A stretch of DNA of 64,000 nt from Gemmatimonadaceae bacterium. Its GTDB lineage: Bacteria; Gemmatimonadota; Gemmatimonadetes; Gemmatimonadales; Gemmatimonadaceae. The stretch spans positions 50,272 through 114,271 of the forward strand of contig JADKJT010000013.1 of assembly GCA_016720905.1 (NCBI GenBank), given 5' to 3'. The stretch's first letter is position 1, and each line of letters opens with the position of its first letter. The translations under genes were made by a program, and so were the position numbers. The notes under the pieces are model-generated. The model did not search any database, was not told the origin of the DNA, and saw only the letters and a program-made list of their open reading frames with translations. This document shows positions 18,673-27,677 of the stretch, piece after piece.

Positions 18673-20154
18673 ATGATTACACCGCCACATACCGACCGCC
18701 CGGAGCCGGATAATGCGGCCCAGCATGCGTGTGCACAGTGCGCGCGTCTCGATCGCCGAGGGTTTCTGGGGACGGCGTCAATGGTCTCGATCGGTGCCTT
18801 GCTGGCCGCCTGTGGCGACGGGGTATTCGATGGTCCCGAATCGCGGCTGGAGCTGGTCCGTGACCCGATTCGGATTGATCCTCGATTGTATCCGGACCTC
18901 CAGACGGTCGGCGGGCGTGCGGTGATCACCGCGCCGGGACGCGCCCCGATGGTGGTGGAAACCACGGCGGTTCGCCAGTACCGCGCGTTCTCGCTGGTGT
19001 GTCCGCACAATGGCACGGTCGTCGGTGTTGTTGAAGATGGATATACCTGTCCCAATCACGGGGCGCGGTTTTCGCGCAATGGCGTGTGGACTGGTGGACA
19101 GTCAACCGTCGACCTGACGCCGATTGTCGTCACGGTCGATTCGGACGGCAGTCTGAATGTTGGCGGCGTGGTCGCGCCGCCGGGTCCCCCCGTACTGGCC
19201 GTCTCGCAGAGTACAATTGCCTTCGCGTCAACGGTCGGTGGTGCCGTGCCCGCGGCGCAAACCGTAACCATCTCGAATGCAGGTGGAGGGGCGCTGACCG
19301 GCGTCACGCTCGCGCTCAACTATGGAAGCAATCAGTCATCGGGATGGCTGGCGGCCTCATTGTCGACGTTGGCGACGCCATCCGTGCTGACACTGACGGT
19401 CGCTCGCGGCACCCTTGGCGCGGGCACCTATACCGCGACCATCCGTGTCTCGGCGCCGGGTGCCAGCAACGACGCGCAGACGATTGCGGTGACGCTGGTG
19501 GTGATCGACACCAGCACACCTCCCGCGGTGCAGCTTTCCGCATCGGCCCTCAGCTTTTCCAGCGACATCGGCCTGTCGCCAGCGGCCAAGGCGGTGCAAG
19601 TGATCAACTCGGGCAGCGGAACGGTTGGTGGGCTGTCGATCGGTATCACCTACGGAGCTGGCGCGTCCGGTTGGCTATCGACGTCGTCGTTGAGTGGCAC
19701 GTCGACGCCCAGTACCTTGACGGTCCGGCCCCTCACCGCGGCGCTGGCCGTCGGAACGTATTCCGCGTCGATTACAGTCTCCGGCGCCGGCGTCGCTTCT
19801 CGAACGCTCACGGTCACGCTGACGGTCGCGGTAAGCGGTCTGGCGGTCACCATCGCAGCCTGGCCGGCGCTCGCCAACGTGGGTGGCGTGGCAGGTTCCG
19901 TGGGGACGCTCAATTTCACGGCGGTGGCCGTTGTACGAAGCGGAGCCAACAGTTTTGCCGCGTTTTCGCTCACCTGTCCCCACGCGGGCACCACAGTCCA
20001 GGTCCAGAATGGCCAGAGTTTCCGGTGCCCCAACCACGGGGCCTTGTGGAATGCCAATGGGGTCCTCCTCCCCAACTCGCCCCAGCGCACCAGCGGGCTG
20101 AATCCGCTGCATGTGACGTACACGCCGGGCGATCCGGTGCTGTATGTCTCGTGA
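18673..20154 (+). CDS. Exported lipoprotein with two Rieske [2Fe-2S] domains separated by BACON-like repeats
   Basis: 493 residues from ATG 18673. DRRGFLGTASMVSIGALLAAC combines a twin-arginine motif with a lipobox Cys near residue 47 (shown here as RRGFLG and LLAAC). Rieske domain 1 (~65-160): CPHNGT and CPNHGARF. Domain 2 (~405-490): CPHAGT and CPNHGALW. Both have the complete C-x-H and C-x2-H cluster ligands. Between them are two ~95-residue beta-sandwich repeats (LSASALSFSSDIGLSPAAKA type) resembling BACON/Ig-like modules. Tat export fits a protein folded with its cofactor. The two clusters would be carried at opposite ends of one envelope protein. I know of no described protein with this architecture. 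Confidence 0.88.
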   Translation: MITPPHTDRPEPDNAAQHACAQCARLDRRGFLGTASMVSIGALLAACGDGVFDGPESRLELVRDPIRIDPRLYPDLQTVGGRAVITAPGRAPMVVETTAVRQYRAFSLVCPHNGTVVGVVEDGYTCPNHGARFSRNGVWTGGQSTVDLTPIVVTVDSDGSLNVGGVVAPPGPPVLAVSQSTIAFASTVGGAVPAAQTVTISNAGGGALTGVTLALNYGSNQSSGWLAASLSTLATPSVLTLTVARGTLGAGTYTATIRVSAPGASNDAQTIAVTLVVIDTSTPPAVQLSASALSFSSDIGLSPAAKAVQVINSGSGTVGGLSIGITYGAGASGWLSTSSLSGTSTPSTLTVRPLTAALAVGTYSASITVSGAGVASRTLTVTLTVAVSGLAVTIAAWPALANVGGVAGSVGTLNFTAVAVVRSGANSFAAFSLTCPHAGTTVQVQNGQSFRCPNHGALWNANGVLLPNSPQRTSGLNPLHVTYTPGDPVLYVS

Positions 20155-20191
20155 CGGCTCCACGAACGCGGTGGATTTCGCGGTCGGCCAA

Positions 20192-20220
20192 TTGAACCGA
20201 CCCCGTAGGTCGGCTATGAT
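20192..20220 (+). promoter_or_regulatory. Sigma-70-type promoter for the 20-39 kb gene train
   Basis: TTGAAC (20192-20197), a 17-bp spacer and TATGAT (20215-20220) stand 48 bp before the small protein gene that opens the long operon. The spacer contains CCGACC/GGTCGG, a 6-bp inverted repeat around CCGTA, which might be an operator or the end of the preceding transcript. Confidence 0.65.
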
Positions 20221-20267
20221 TCGTGACTGCGTCGCCCTCTGTCACGTATCGTCCAAGTTTCGATTCC

Positions 20268-20603
20268 ATGCCGACTTACGAGTTCCGCTGCCCCGACGGC
20301 ACGATCATCGAACGGATCTACAAGATCTCTGAAGTGCCTGCCGAGATCCCTTCGCCAAACGGTGACGGGATGGCTGTGCGCATTATTTCCGGCGGTGCGG
20401 CCCTCCTGTTCAAAGGTTCGGGATTCTACATCACCGACTACGGCAAGGACGGCAAGAAGGATCAGCGCACGGCAGGGGGTGGCGACAGTGCGTCTTCGGG
20501 TGCGTCGGGGTCATCCGATAGTGGTACGGCCGGCAAGAGTGACAGCAAATCGTCTGATAGCAAGCCCGCCGCCAGTCCTCCCTCGTCGCCGAAAGGCGAC
20601 TGA
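20268..20603 (+). CDS. FmdB-like small regulatory/zinc-ribbon protein lacking most Cys ligands
   Basis: 111 residues from ATG 20268 (MPTYEFRCPDGT). The N-terminal 60 residues match the FmdB/CxxC_CxxC-SSSS family, including VRIISGGAALLFKGSGFYITDY, but only one Cys (in RCPDG) is present and the second CxxC pair is replaced by IPSPNGDGM, so the usual zinc knuckle is absent. The last ~45 residues are a Ser/Lys/Asp-rich disordered tail. Function of the family is unclear; it often precedes translation genes. It is the first gene after a strong promoter and lies 35 bp before argS. Confidence 0.8.
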   Translation: MPTYEFRCPDGTIIERIYKISEVPAEIPSPNGDGMAVRIISGGAALLFKGSGFYITDYGKDGKKDQRTAGGGDSASSGASGSSDSGTAGKSDSKSSDSKPAASPPSSPKGD

Positions 20604-20638
20604 CCGCCGCGAGTTCGGTTTCCCGCGACCATCAATAC

Positions 20639-22291
20639 GTGAATCAGGCTGAGGCACTTCGCGCCGAGATTGCGCGCGCCGCGCGTGCATTGGGTGCGCC
20701 CGATGACATCGCCCCGGTACTCGAACGCCCAAGAGATCCGGCGCATGGTGATTGGTCCACCAATATCGCCATGCTTCTCGCCAAGTCGTTGGGGCGCAAG
20801 CCGCGCGAGATCGCCGAAGCGTTGGTGAGTTCGATGGATATGGCGACCGTCGGCGTATCAAGCACCGACATTGCCGGCCCCGGATTCCTGAATTTCCGGC
20901 TGGATGCCGGATACCTTGCCAAGGGGCTCCTGCCCATTCTCGCCAACCCCGAAGGATGGGGCCACGCGGACGTCGGCCACGGCGCGCGCGTGGTGGTGGA
21001 GTTTGTGTCCGCCAATCCGACAGGCCCATTGCACGTGGGCCACGGCCGTCAGGCGGCACTGGGCGATGCGATCAGTACGCTGCTCGAGTGGACCGGGTGG
21101 AACGTCGACCGCGAGTTCTACTACAACGACGCGGGGACGCAGATTGCCAACCTCGCCCGCAGCACACAAGCGCGCGTGCGGGAATTGTCCGGACAGCCGC
21201 TGGACATCCCGGAGGGCGGATATCACGGCGAGTACATTCGCGAAATTGCGCAGGCGTATGTCCAGCAACATCCGGCAGATGCCGCCGGGAATGATCTGGA
21301 GGCCATGCGCGCTTTTGCCGTCGCCGCATTGCGTCATGAGCAGGACCTCGACCTGCAGGCATTTGGCGTGGACTTTGACACGTACTATCTCGAAAGCTCC
21401 CTGTATGCGGACGGTCGCGTCGACAAGACGGTGAATGCCTTGCAGGCGTCGGGTTTCAGCTACGAGGAAGATGGGGCGTTGTTTCTGCGCACCACGGCGT
21501 TCGGCGATGACAAGGATCGCGTGATGAGGAAGAGCGCGGCCAAGGGTGGCGACTATACCTACTTCGTGCCCGACGTGGCGTATCACGTCACCAAGTGGGA
21601 ACGTGGCTACCACCGGGCCATCAATGTGCAGGGTGCGGATCACCACAGCACCACCACGCGCGTGCGCGCCGGACTGCAGGCGTTGCGCATGGGCATCCCG
21701 GCCGGATATCCCGACTATGTGCTCCACCAGATGGTGACCGTGATGAAAGGCGGCGAGGAGATGAAGATCTCCAAGCGCGCTGGCGCGTACGTCACCGTGC
21801 GCGATCTCATTGACGAGGTGGGCCGCGATGCCGTGCGGTATTTCTACCTGATGCGCCGCGGTGATTCACAACTGGTGTTCGATATCGATCTGGCGCGCAG
21901 TCAGTCCGAGGAGAATCCGGTCTACTACGTGCAAATGGCCCATGCGCGCATGTGCGGCATCTTTCGCGTCGGCGAGATCAATGCGGCGACAGTCAGCGCG
22001 GAGGGCGTCGACCTCGCAGTGCTCGCCGAGCCGGCCGAACAGGAGCTCATCAAGCAGTTGCTGGATTTCCCGTCGATGGTGCTGGCCGCCGCCGAGCAGC
22101 TCGAACCGCATCGCATGGCCGCGTGGTTGCTGGAAACCGCGCGCGCGGCGCACACCTGGTATCACAAGCACCACGTCCTCGGCGAGCCCGAGGCCATTAC
22201 GCGTGCACGCCTCGTGTTGGCGCGCGCCACGCAGCTGGGTCTTGCCGCCGGGCTGCGGATTCTCGGACTTTCCGCGCCGGAGCGCATGTGA
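20639..22291 (+). CDS. argS: Arginyl-tRNA synthetase
   Basis: 550 residues, GTG start 20639. Class I aminoacyl-tRNA synthetase that charges tRNA-Arg in the cytosol. Visible: N-terminal Add-1 domain, HIGH-type motif in SANPTGPLHVGHGR (residues ~123-136), KMSKS equivalent MKISKRAG (~375), and the DALR anticodon-binding C-terminus ending ILGLSAPERM. Length is usual for the family. The next start overlaps or lies 2 bp after its stop, so it is part of a coupled gene train. Confidence 0.96.
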   Translation: MNQAEALRAEIARAARALGAPDDIAPVLERPRDPAHGDWSTNIAMLLAKSLGRKPREIAEALVSSMDMATVGVSSTDIAGPGFLNFRLDAGYLAKGLLPILANPEGWGHADVGHGARVVVEFVSANPTGPLHVGHGRQAALGDAISTLLEWTGWNVDREFYYNDAGTQIANLARSTQARVRELSGQPLDIPEGGYHGEYIREIAQAYVQQHPADAAGNDLEAMRAFAVAALRHEQDLDLQAFGVDFDTYYLESSLYADGRVDKTVNALQASGFSYEEDGALFLRTTAFGDDKDRVMRKSAAKGGDYTYFVPDVAYHVTKWERGYHRAINVQGADHHSTTTRVRAGLQALRMGIPAGYPDYVLHQMVTVMKGGEEMKISKRAGAYVTVRDLIDEVGRDAVRYFYLMRRGDSQLVFDIDLARSQSEENPVYYVQMAHARMCGIFRVGEINAATVSAEGVDLAVLAEPAEQELIKQLLDFPSMVLAAAEQLEPHRMAAWLLETARAAHTWYHKHHVLGEPEAITRARLVLARATQLGLAAGLRILGLSAPERM

Positions 22292-22293
22292 GC

Positions 22294-23223
22294 ATGGGTG
22301 ACGCCAACACCGTCCTGGTGGTCGGGTCCGTCGCACTCGACTCGGTTGAAACCCCCTTCGGACGTGCCGATGACGTCCTCGGCGGATCCGGAACATTCTT
22401 TTCGTCGGCGGCCTCGCATTTCGCACCGGTGCAGCTGGTGGGTGTGGTGGGCGACGACTATCCCATCGACCAACTCAACGTCCTCGGCGAGCGTGGTGTC
22501 GATCTGTCGGGCGTCGAGCATGCGGCCGGGTCGAGCTTTCGGTGGCGTGGTCGGTACCGGCACGATCTCAATTCCGCCGAGACGCTGGAGACGCATCTGG
22601 GCGTGTTTTCGCATTTCCGCCCCAAAATTCCGGAACAGTTTCGCCGCGCGCCGTTCGTCTTCCTCGCGAATATCGACCCGCGTCTCCAACTGCAGGTGCT
22701 GGAACAGGTGGAGAGGCCTCGACTCGTGGCGTGCGATACGATGAACTTCTGGATTGAGTCGCGCCGTCCGGAACTCATTGAATTGCTGGGACATGTCGAC
22801 CTTATCACGCTCAACGATGGCGAGGCGCGTCAACTCACCGGGCTGACCAATCTGGTACAGGCGGCGCGCTGGATTCTCGAAAAGGGCCCGAGGCATGTGC
22901 TCATCAAGAAGGGCGAGCACGGGGCGTTCATGTTCACGAACGACAGCGTGTTCTTTGCGCCGGCGTATCCGCTCGAATCGGTATTCGACCCGACGGGAGC
23001 CGGCGACTCCTTCGCCGGCGGGTTCATCGGGTACCTGGCCATGACGGGCGATCTCAGCGATCGCTCCATGCGGCGCGCCGTTGTCGTTGGATCGGCCATG
23101 GGTTCGTTTGCCGTCGAGCAGTTTTCCAACACGCGCCTGCTGCAGATCACGCGCGCGGACATTGATGCACGAGTGCAGGAGTTCCGGCAGTTGGTGGCCT
23201 TCGACGCGGATCTCGAGACGTGA
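22294..23223 (+). CDS. PfkB-family sugar/nucleoside kinase
   Basis: 309 residues from ATG 22294; a GTG at 22288 that overlaps the argS stop is an equally possible start. Signature 2 of the ribokinase family, DPTGAGDSFAGGF, holds the catalytic Asp; GGSGTFFSSAASHF is the substrate-binding region near the N-terminus. It phosphorylates a sugar or nucleoside in the cytosol; exact substrate not readable, though the placement beside purM may hint at purine nucleosides. GTGA overlap with purM. Confidence 0.88.
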   Translation: MGDANTVLVVGSVALDSVETPFGRADDVLGGSGTFFSSAASHFAPVQLVGVVGDDYPIDQLNVLGERGVDLSGVEHAAGSSFRWRGRYRHDLNSAETLETHLGVFSHFRPKIPEQFRRAPFVFLANIDPRLQLQVLEQVERPRLVACDTMNFWIESRRPELIELLGHVDLITLNDGEARQLTGLTNLVQAARWILEKGPRHVLIKKGEHGAFMFTNDSVFFAPAYPLESVFDPTGAGDSFAGGFIGYLAMTGDLSDRSMRRAVVVGSAMGSFAVEQFSNTRLLQITRADIDARVQEFRQLVAFDADLET

Positions 23224-24272
23224 CGGGCGCTCAGGGACAACCGCTCGACTATCGCTCGGCCGGCGTCGACATCGAGGCGGCGGACGACGCCAAGCATCGG
23301 CTCGCCAGGCTGGTGCAGTCCACGATGACCTCGGGCGCACGCGGTGTCTTTGGCGGATTCGGCGGCATGTTTCGCGTGCCGGAAGGCTTCCGGGCGCCGC
23401 TGCTCGTTGCCAGTGCCGACGGCGTCGGAACGAAAATCAAGCTGGCCATCGAAAGCGAGCGCCATGACACGATAGGGCATTGCCTGGTCAACCACTGCAC
23501 GAATGACATCCTGGTGCAGGGCGCCGTGCCGCTCTTCTTTCTGGACTATGTGGCCTTCGGAAAACTGGAGCCGCCAGTGGTGGAGGGGGTGGTGGCCGGT
23601 GTCGCCGCCGGGTGTCGCGAGAACGGTTGTGCCTTGATCGGCGGTGAAACGGCGGAAATGCCCGGCGTATACACGCCACCGGACTACGACCTGGCTGGCT
23701 TCATTGTGGGCATCGTCGAGGAAGACGCGGTCCTGGGCAGCGCGCGCGTGCAACCTGACGATGTCATGGTGGCCCTCGCCAGTGACGGCCTCCACACCAA
23801 TGGCTACTCCTTGGCCCGCCGCATCATCAGCGAGCGCCTGCAACTCGGTCCCAACGATCCATTTCCTGAAGCCGATGGGGCAAGTGTCGCGGACATTATG
23901 CTCAAGGTGCATCGGTCATACCTCGCATGCCTCAAACCGGTGCTAAGCCATATTCACGCGATGGCGCACATCACGGGTGGCGGCTTGCCGGGCAATCTCA
24001 ATCGGGCGCTGCCGGACACGCTGGACGCTGATGTGATCACCAACACATGGACCATCCCTTCGTGGTTCCGGGTACTTGAGGAGGCGGGCGCCGTTCCGCG
24101 ACTTGAGATGTACCGGGCTTTCAACATGGGAGTGGGAATGGTCGTGATTACGTCGCCGGAAAAGGCGCGCTTGGTGATGCAGCAGGCCGAAGCGCACGAA
24201 ATTGCAGCCTGGGAGCTGGGACGCCTGGTGCCGGGTACCGGCAAGGTGCGGTTCGACGGCGTACTCGCGTGA
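23220..24272 (+). CDS. purM: Phosphoribosylformylglycinamidine cyclo-ligase (AIR synthetase)
   Basis: 350 residues, GTG start overlapping the previous stop. Fifth step of purine synthesis: closes the imidazole ring of FGAM using ATP. Typical elements: YRSAGVDIEAAD at the start, ASADGVGTKIKLA, GCALIGGETAEMPG, and ITGGGLPGNLNR. Length matches the family. No other pur gene is next to it, so it is separated from a purine operon and embedded in the mixed gene train. Confidence 0.96.
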   Translation: MTGAQGQPLDYRSAGVDIEAADDAKHRLARLVQSTMTSGARGVFGGFGGMFRVPEGFRAPLLVASADGVGTKIKLAIESERHDTIGHCLVNHCTNDILVQGAVPLFFLDYVAFGKLEPPVVEGVVAGVAAGCRENGCALIGGETAEMPGVYTPPDYDLAGFIVGIVEEDAVLGSARVQPDDVMVALASDGLHTNGYSLARRIISERLQLGPNDPFPEADGASVADIMLKVHRSYLACLKPVLSHIHAMAHITGGGLPGNLNRALPDTLDADVITNTWTIPSWFRVLEEAGAVPRLEMYRAFNMGVGMVVITSPEKARLVMQQAEAHEIAAWELGRLVPGTGKVRFDGVLA

Positions 24273-25297
24273 GCAGGCGTTGGGCCTTGTGCGCCCAGCG
24301 GTTCGGCATCGCGTTCGGTGTGGCCGTCAGCGTCGCCGAGATCGCCCACGCGCAGGGCATCTCCCCGACTTGCACGGTAACGCCGACGGCGGCAGGCAGC
24401 GCCGCCGACGTGTGCCGAAAGGCGTCGGACCTGTTCGCCTTCGTCGTGCCGCAGGTTGGCGTGGCCCTCGCCGGCGGCAATCACGTATTGGGAGAGGGCG
24501 GGACACTCGGCGGGTGGGGCAAGCGCACCGTCACGTTGCGCGTGACAGCGGTAGATGGACGGCTGCCGAAGAACACCGTGCCGTTGACGCTCAGTCGCTC
24601 GGCGGCCGTTGCTGATGATTTTGGCGCGGATCGCGTGCCGGTGCCGATGCCGTCGCTCGACGCAGCCATCGGCCTGCTGGCCGGACTTCCAATGGGTGTC
24701 ACCAACGTCGGGGGCGTGGACGTGCTCCTTGGCGTGATCGGCTCGTCAGCGATTTCCTCGGGCAAGTTCGGATTGAAGCCACAGGGTTCTCGTGTCGCCT
24801 TGTCGTACGGCGTGCGCGTTGGAGCATTGCAGGAATCGTCGTTCGTGCCGGGACTCAGCGTCAGTTGGGTGCGACGAAAGGTCCCAACGCTCGATCTCGA
24901 CTACACGCCCGCCAACGACACCCTGCTGGTGCGAAACATGTCGCTCACCGCGAACACCCTGCGCATCGTCGCCAGCAAGCGCTTCGTGCTGTTCGGGGTG
25001 GCAGCCGGGGTGGGGCGCGATGAGATCCAAGGCGTGAGCGGATTGCAGGCGGTGGTCAATGAAGCCGTGTTGGGGACACCGACGCGCGCCACGATCACAT
25101 TCCCGACGCTCAAAGAGACGGTCAGGCGCAACACCGCATTCGTGAACGCGTCGTTCGGTGTGCCGCTGGCGCGTCTGGTGGCGGAGTACGGCCGATCCAG
25201 TGCGGGAACGCTGCGCGAGACGCTGAATGCATTCGGCGGACGCCGAGCCAACGAGACGTACGCCTACGGTTCCGTCGGCGTCACCGTCCGGTTCTGA
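24269..25297 (+). CDS. Predicted outer-membrane beta-barrel protein of unknown function
   Basis: 342 residues; start GTG 24269 overlaps the purM stop. Signal peptide ends AEIAHAQG. Two Cys (PTCTVTP, ADVCRKA) soon after cleavage may form a disulfide. The rest is rich in alternating hydrophobic strands and ends YGSVGVTVRF with the terminal Phe of outer-membrane barrels. I do not recognise a family. It interrupts metabolic genes in the same direction, lying 7 bp before ribD. Confidence 0.75.
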   Translation: MSRRWALCAQRFGIAFGVAVSVAEIAHAQGISPTCTVTPTAAGSAADVCRKASDLFAFVVPQVGVALAGGNHVLGEGGTLGGWGKRTVTLRVTAVDGRLPKNTVPLTLSRSAAVADDFGADRVPVPMPSLDAAIGLLAGLPMGVTNVGGVDVLLGVIGSSAISSGKFGLKPQGSRVALSYGVRVGALQESSFVPGLSVSWVRRKVPTLDLDYTPANDTLLVRNMSLTANTLRIVASKRFVLFGVAAGVGRDEIQGVSGLQAVVNEAVLGTPTRATITFPTLKETVRRNTAFVNASFGVPLARLVAEYGRSSAGTLRETLNAFGGRRANETYAYGSVGVTVRF

Positions 25298-25304
25298 TCC
25301 AATC

Positions 25305-26396
25305 GTGACAGATGCGCGTGACGACGACACGCGATACATGCAACGGGCGCTTGCACTGGCCGAGCGCGGGGCGGGGCAGGTCGCGCCCAACCCGCTGGTT
25401 GGCGCGGTGGTCGTGCGGGATGGCACCATTGTCGGAGAAGGATGGCACGCGCGATTCGGCGGTGATCATGCCGAGGTGATGGCATTGCGCGCGGCAGGCG
25501 CATCGGCGCGCGGCGCCACCATCTATGTCACGCTGGAACCCTGCGATCATGTCGGGAAGACGCCGCCGTGCACGCGCGCGGTGCGTGACGCTGGCGTTGT
25601 GCGCGTCGTGTATGCCGTGCCCGACCCCAACCCCATCGCGGCGGGCGGCGGCGCGCACCTTCGTGCAGATGGCGTGCACGTCACGTCGAGCGTGTGCGAG
25701 CGCGAAGCGCGGGATCTCAACGCGGTCTTTCTGTTCGCGGTGCGTGAAGGGTCGCGTCCCTTCGTCACCCTGAAACTCGCAGTGTCGATCGATGGGGCCC
25801 TCGTGGATGCCAGCCGGGCGCGCGGGTGGTTGACCGGTCCCGATGCGCGACGGGCCGTCCACGCGTTGCGTGCGCAGTCCGATGCGACGGCCGTCGGGAT
25901 CGGCACCGTGCTTTCGGACAATCCGGCACTCACCGTGCGCGATGTCCCGGCACCGCGCCTCACGCCGCGACGGGTGGTGTTCGATCGGCGCGCCCGACTG
26001 CCGCTGGACTCGCTGTTGGTCCGGACCGCACGGGAGGTCCCGGTCATGGTGGTCACCGATGGGAGTCGGCCCGATGCCGAAACGGCCCTGCGCTCGGCCG
26101 GCGTAGAGGTCCTGCAGGCGACCACCCTCTCGGACGCACTGCGACAGCTGCGGGCGGGCGGTGTCGAGCATCTGCTGGTGGAGGGCGGAGCGACGCTGGC
26201 CTCGGCGATGATGGCCGCCGGTCAGGTCGACCGACTGATTACTTTTCAGGGACCGGTCATTCTGGGGGCGGGGGCGTTGGCGGCATTTGCGACGTTGCCA
26301 TCGCGGCCTGCCGAGACCGCCCCGCGGTTTCGCGTGATAGCACGTCGCGAATACGGCGCTGACCTGATGACTTCATACGCGGTTTCCGGAGACTGA
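25305..26396 (+). CDS. ribD: Bifunctional riboflavin deaminase/reductase
   Basis: 363 residues from GTG 25305, chosen because the mature family start DDDTRYMQRALALAERG follows at once. N-terminal deaminase: HAEVMAL, then PCDHVGKTPPC with the zinc Cys pair. C-terminal reductase (from ~150): KLAVSIDGALVD and LLVEGGATLASAMM. It carries out the second and third steps of riboflavin synthesis. First of five rib genes in a row; no FMN riboswitch is visible upstream. Confidence 0.94.
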   Translation: MTDARDDDTRYMQRALALAERGAGQVAPNPLVGAVVVRDGTIVGEGWHARFGGDHAEVMALRAAGASARGATIYVTLEPCDHVGKTPPCTRAVRDAGVVRVVYAVPDPNPIAAGGGAHLRADGVHVTSSVCEREARDLNAVFLFAVREGSRPFVTLKLAVSIDGALVDASRARGWLTGPDARRAVHALRAQSDATAVGIGTVLSDNPALTVRDVPAPRLTPRRVVFDRRARLPLDSLLVRTAREVPVMVVTDGSRPDAETALRSAGVEVLQATTLSDALRQLRAGGVEHLLVEGGATLASAMMAAGQVDRLITFQGPVILGAGALAAFATLPSRPAETAPRFRVIARREYGADLMTSYAVSGD

Positions 26397-26403
26397 AGAC
26401 AGG

Positions 26404-27033
26404 ATGTTCACGGGCCTGGTCGACGATGTGGGAACGATTGACCAGGTCGCGCTGACGCCAGCGGGGCGCGAGGTGCGCATTCGCAGCCGCTATCGCGATC
26501 TGGCCGACGGCGAAAGTGTGGCCGTGAATGGCGCGTGCCTGACGGTGCGCGAGCACGGCGCCATTGATGACGACCATGCCTGGTTCACGGTGGCGGCCGT
26601 GGTCACGACGCTCGGGCGCACCACCATCGACCGGTGGGCCGTGGGTACGCGAGTGAACCTCGAGCGTGCGATGCGATTGGGCGACCGGTTGGGCGGTCAT
26701 CTGGTGTTGGGACACGTCGATGACCTCGGCACGGTCACGCGGACGGTCATGCAGGACGACGCGTGGCTGGTGGATCTGGCCTTGCCGCAAGCGCTCCGGC
26801 CGTTGATGGTGGCGCACGGATCGCTCGCCGTCAATGGCGTCAGCCTGACCGTGAATGCGCTACTCGACACCGGGGTGCAATTGTCGATCATCGAGTACAC
26901 CATGCGACACACGACGCTGGGCGATCTGGCGGTTGGAGATCAGGTGCATGTCGAAGCCGATGTGCTGGCGAAACATGTCGAACGCTTGTTGACCCCGCAG
27001 CTGTCTCGGGTCGGTGCGGAGGTCCACGCGTGA
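26404..27033 (+). CDS. ribE: Riboflavin synthase alpha chain
   Basis: 209 residues. Two homologous lumazine-binding halves are visible, starting MFTGLVDDVG and, in the second half, LGGHLVLGHVDDLG. Substrate loop SVAVNGACLTV in half one and SLAVNGVSLTVN in half two. Dismutates two 6,7-dimethyl-8-ribityllumazine molecules to riboflavin. Follows ribD by 7 bp. Confidence 0.95.
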   Translation: MFTGLVDDVGTIDQVALTPAGREVRIRSRYRDLADGESVAVNGACLTVREHGAIDDDHAWFTVAAVVTTLGRTTIDRWAVGTRVNLERAMRLGDRLGGHLVLGHVDDLGTVTRTVMQDDAWLVDLALPQALRPLMVAHGSLAVNGVSLTVNALLDTGVQLSIIEYTMRHTTLGDLAVGDQVHVEADVLAKHVERLLTPQLSRVGAEVHA

Positions 27034-27059
27034 CGGCCGAATCAATAGGAGAGCAGGAC

Positions 27060-27656
27060 ATGACGTTCGGAACGGTGGAGCAGGCCTTGGCCGACATTGC
27101 GGCCGGGAAGTTCGTCGTGGTTGCCGACGACGAGGATCGCGAGAACGAGGGCGACTTGCTGTGCGCGGCGGAGCTCGTCACGCCGGACATGGTGAACTTC
27201 ATGCTGGACGCCAAGGGCATGATCTGCCTCGCGATGAGCAATGCGTGGGCCGATCATCTCAACCTGCAACCGCAAGTTGACCACAACACCGAGTCCATGT
27301 CGACGGCGTTTACCGTCTCCATCGACGCGGCGGCCAAGTTTGGCGTGACAACGGGGATTAGTGCCAGCGATCGCGCGACTACCATTCGCGTGGCGGTCGA
27401 TCCGACAAGCACGCGCGCGGATCTGCGCCTGCCGGGACATATCCACCCGTTGCGCGCACGCGATGGCGGCGTGCTGCAACGCGTCGGGCACACGGAGGCC
27501 GCAGTGGACCTGGCGCGCCTGGCCGGCCTGCGCAGTGCCGGCGTGATCTGCGAAATCCTCAACAAGGACGGCACCACCGCGCGCCGTCCGCAGTTGGAAG
27601 TGTATGCGAGGCAGCATGGCCTCACATTCATCACCATCGCGCAGCTCGTGGCCTAG
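27060..27656 (+). CDS. ribB: 3,4-dihydroxy-2-butanone-4-phosphate synthase
   Basis: 198 residues from ATG 27060, with AGGAGAG at 27047-27053 as ribosome site. The acid motif DDEDRENEGDL binds Mg and substrate; GISASDRATTI and PGHIHPLRA are also present. Makes the four-carbon unit for lumazine from ribulose 5-phosphate. It is a stand-alone RibB; the RibA domain is a separate gene next to it rather than a fusion. Confidence 0.95.
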   Translation: MTFGTVEQALADIAAGKFVVVADDEDRENEGDLLCAAELVTPDMVNFMLDAKGMICLAMSNAWADHLNLQPQVDHNTESMSTAFTVSIDAAAKFGVTTGISASDRATTIRVAVDPTSTRADLRLPGHIHPLRARDGGVLQRVGHTEAAVDLARLAGLRSAGVICEILNKDGTTARRPQLEVYARQHGLTFITIAQLVA

Positions 27657-27677
27657 CGCCTGAAGACCGATCGCCTG

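Noticed and set aside
25250..25304. FMN riboswitch before ribD
   Set aside because: None of the conserved RFN blocks can be found; the spacer after the preceding gene is only 7 bp.
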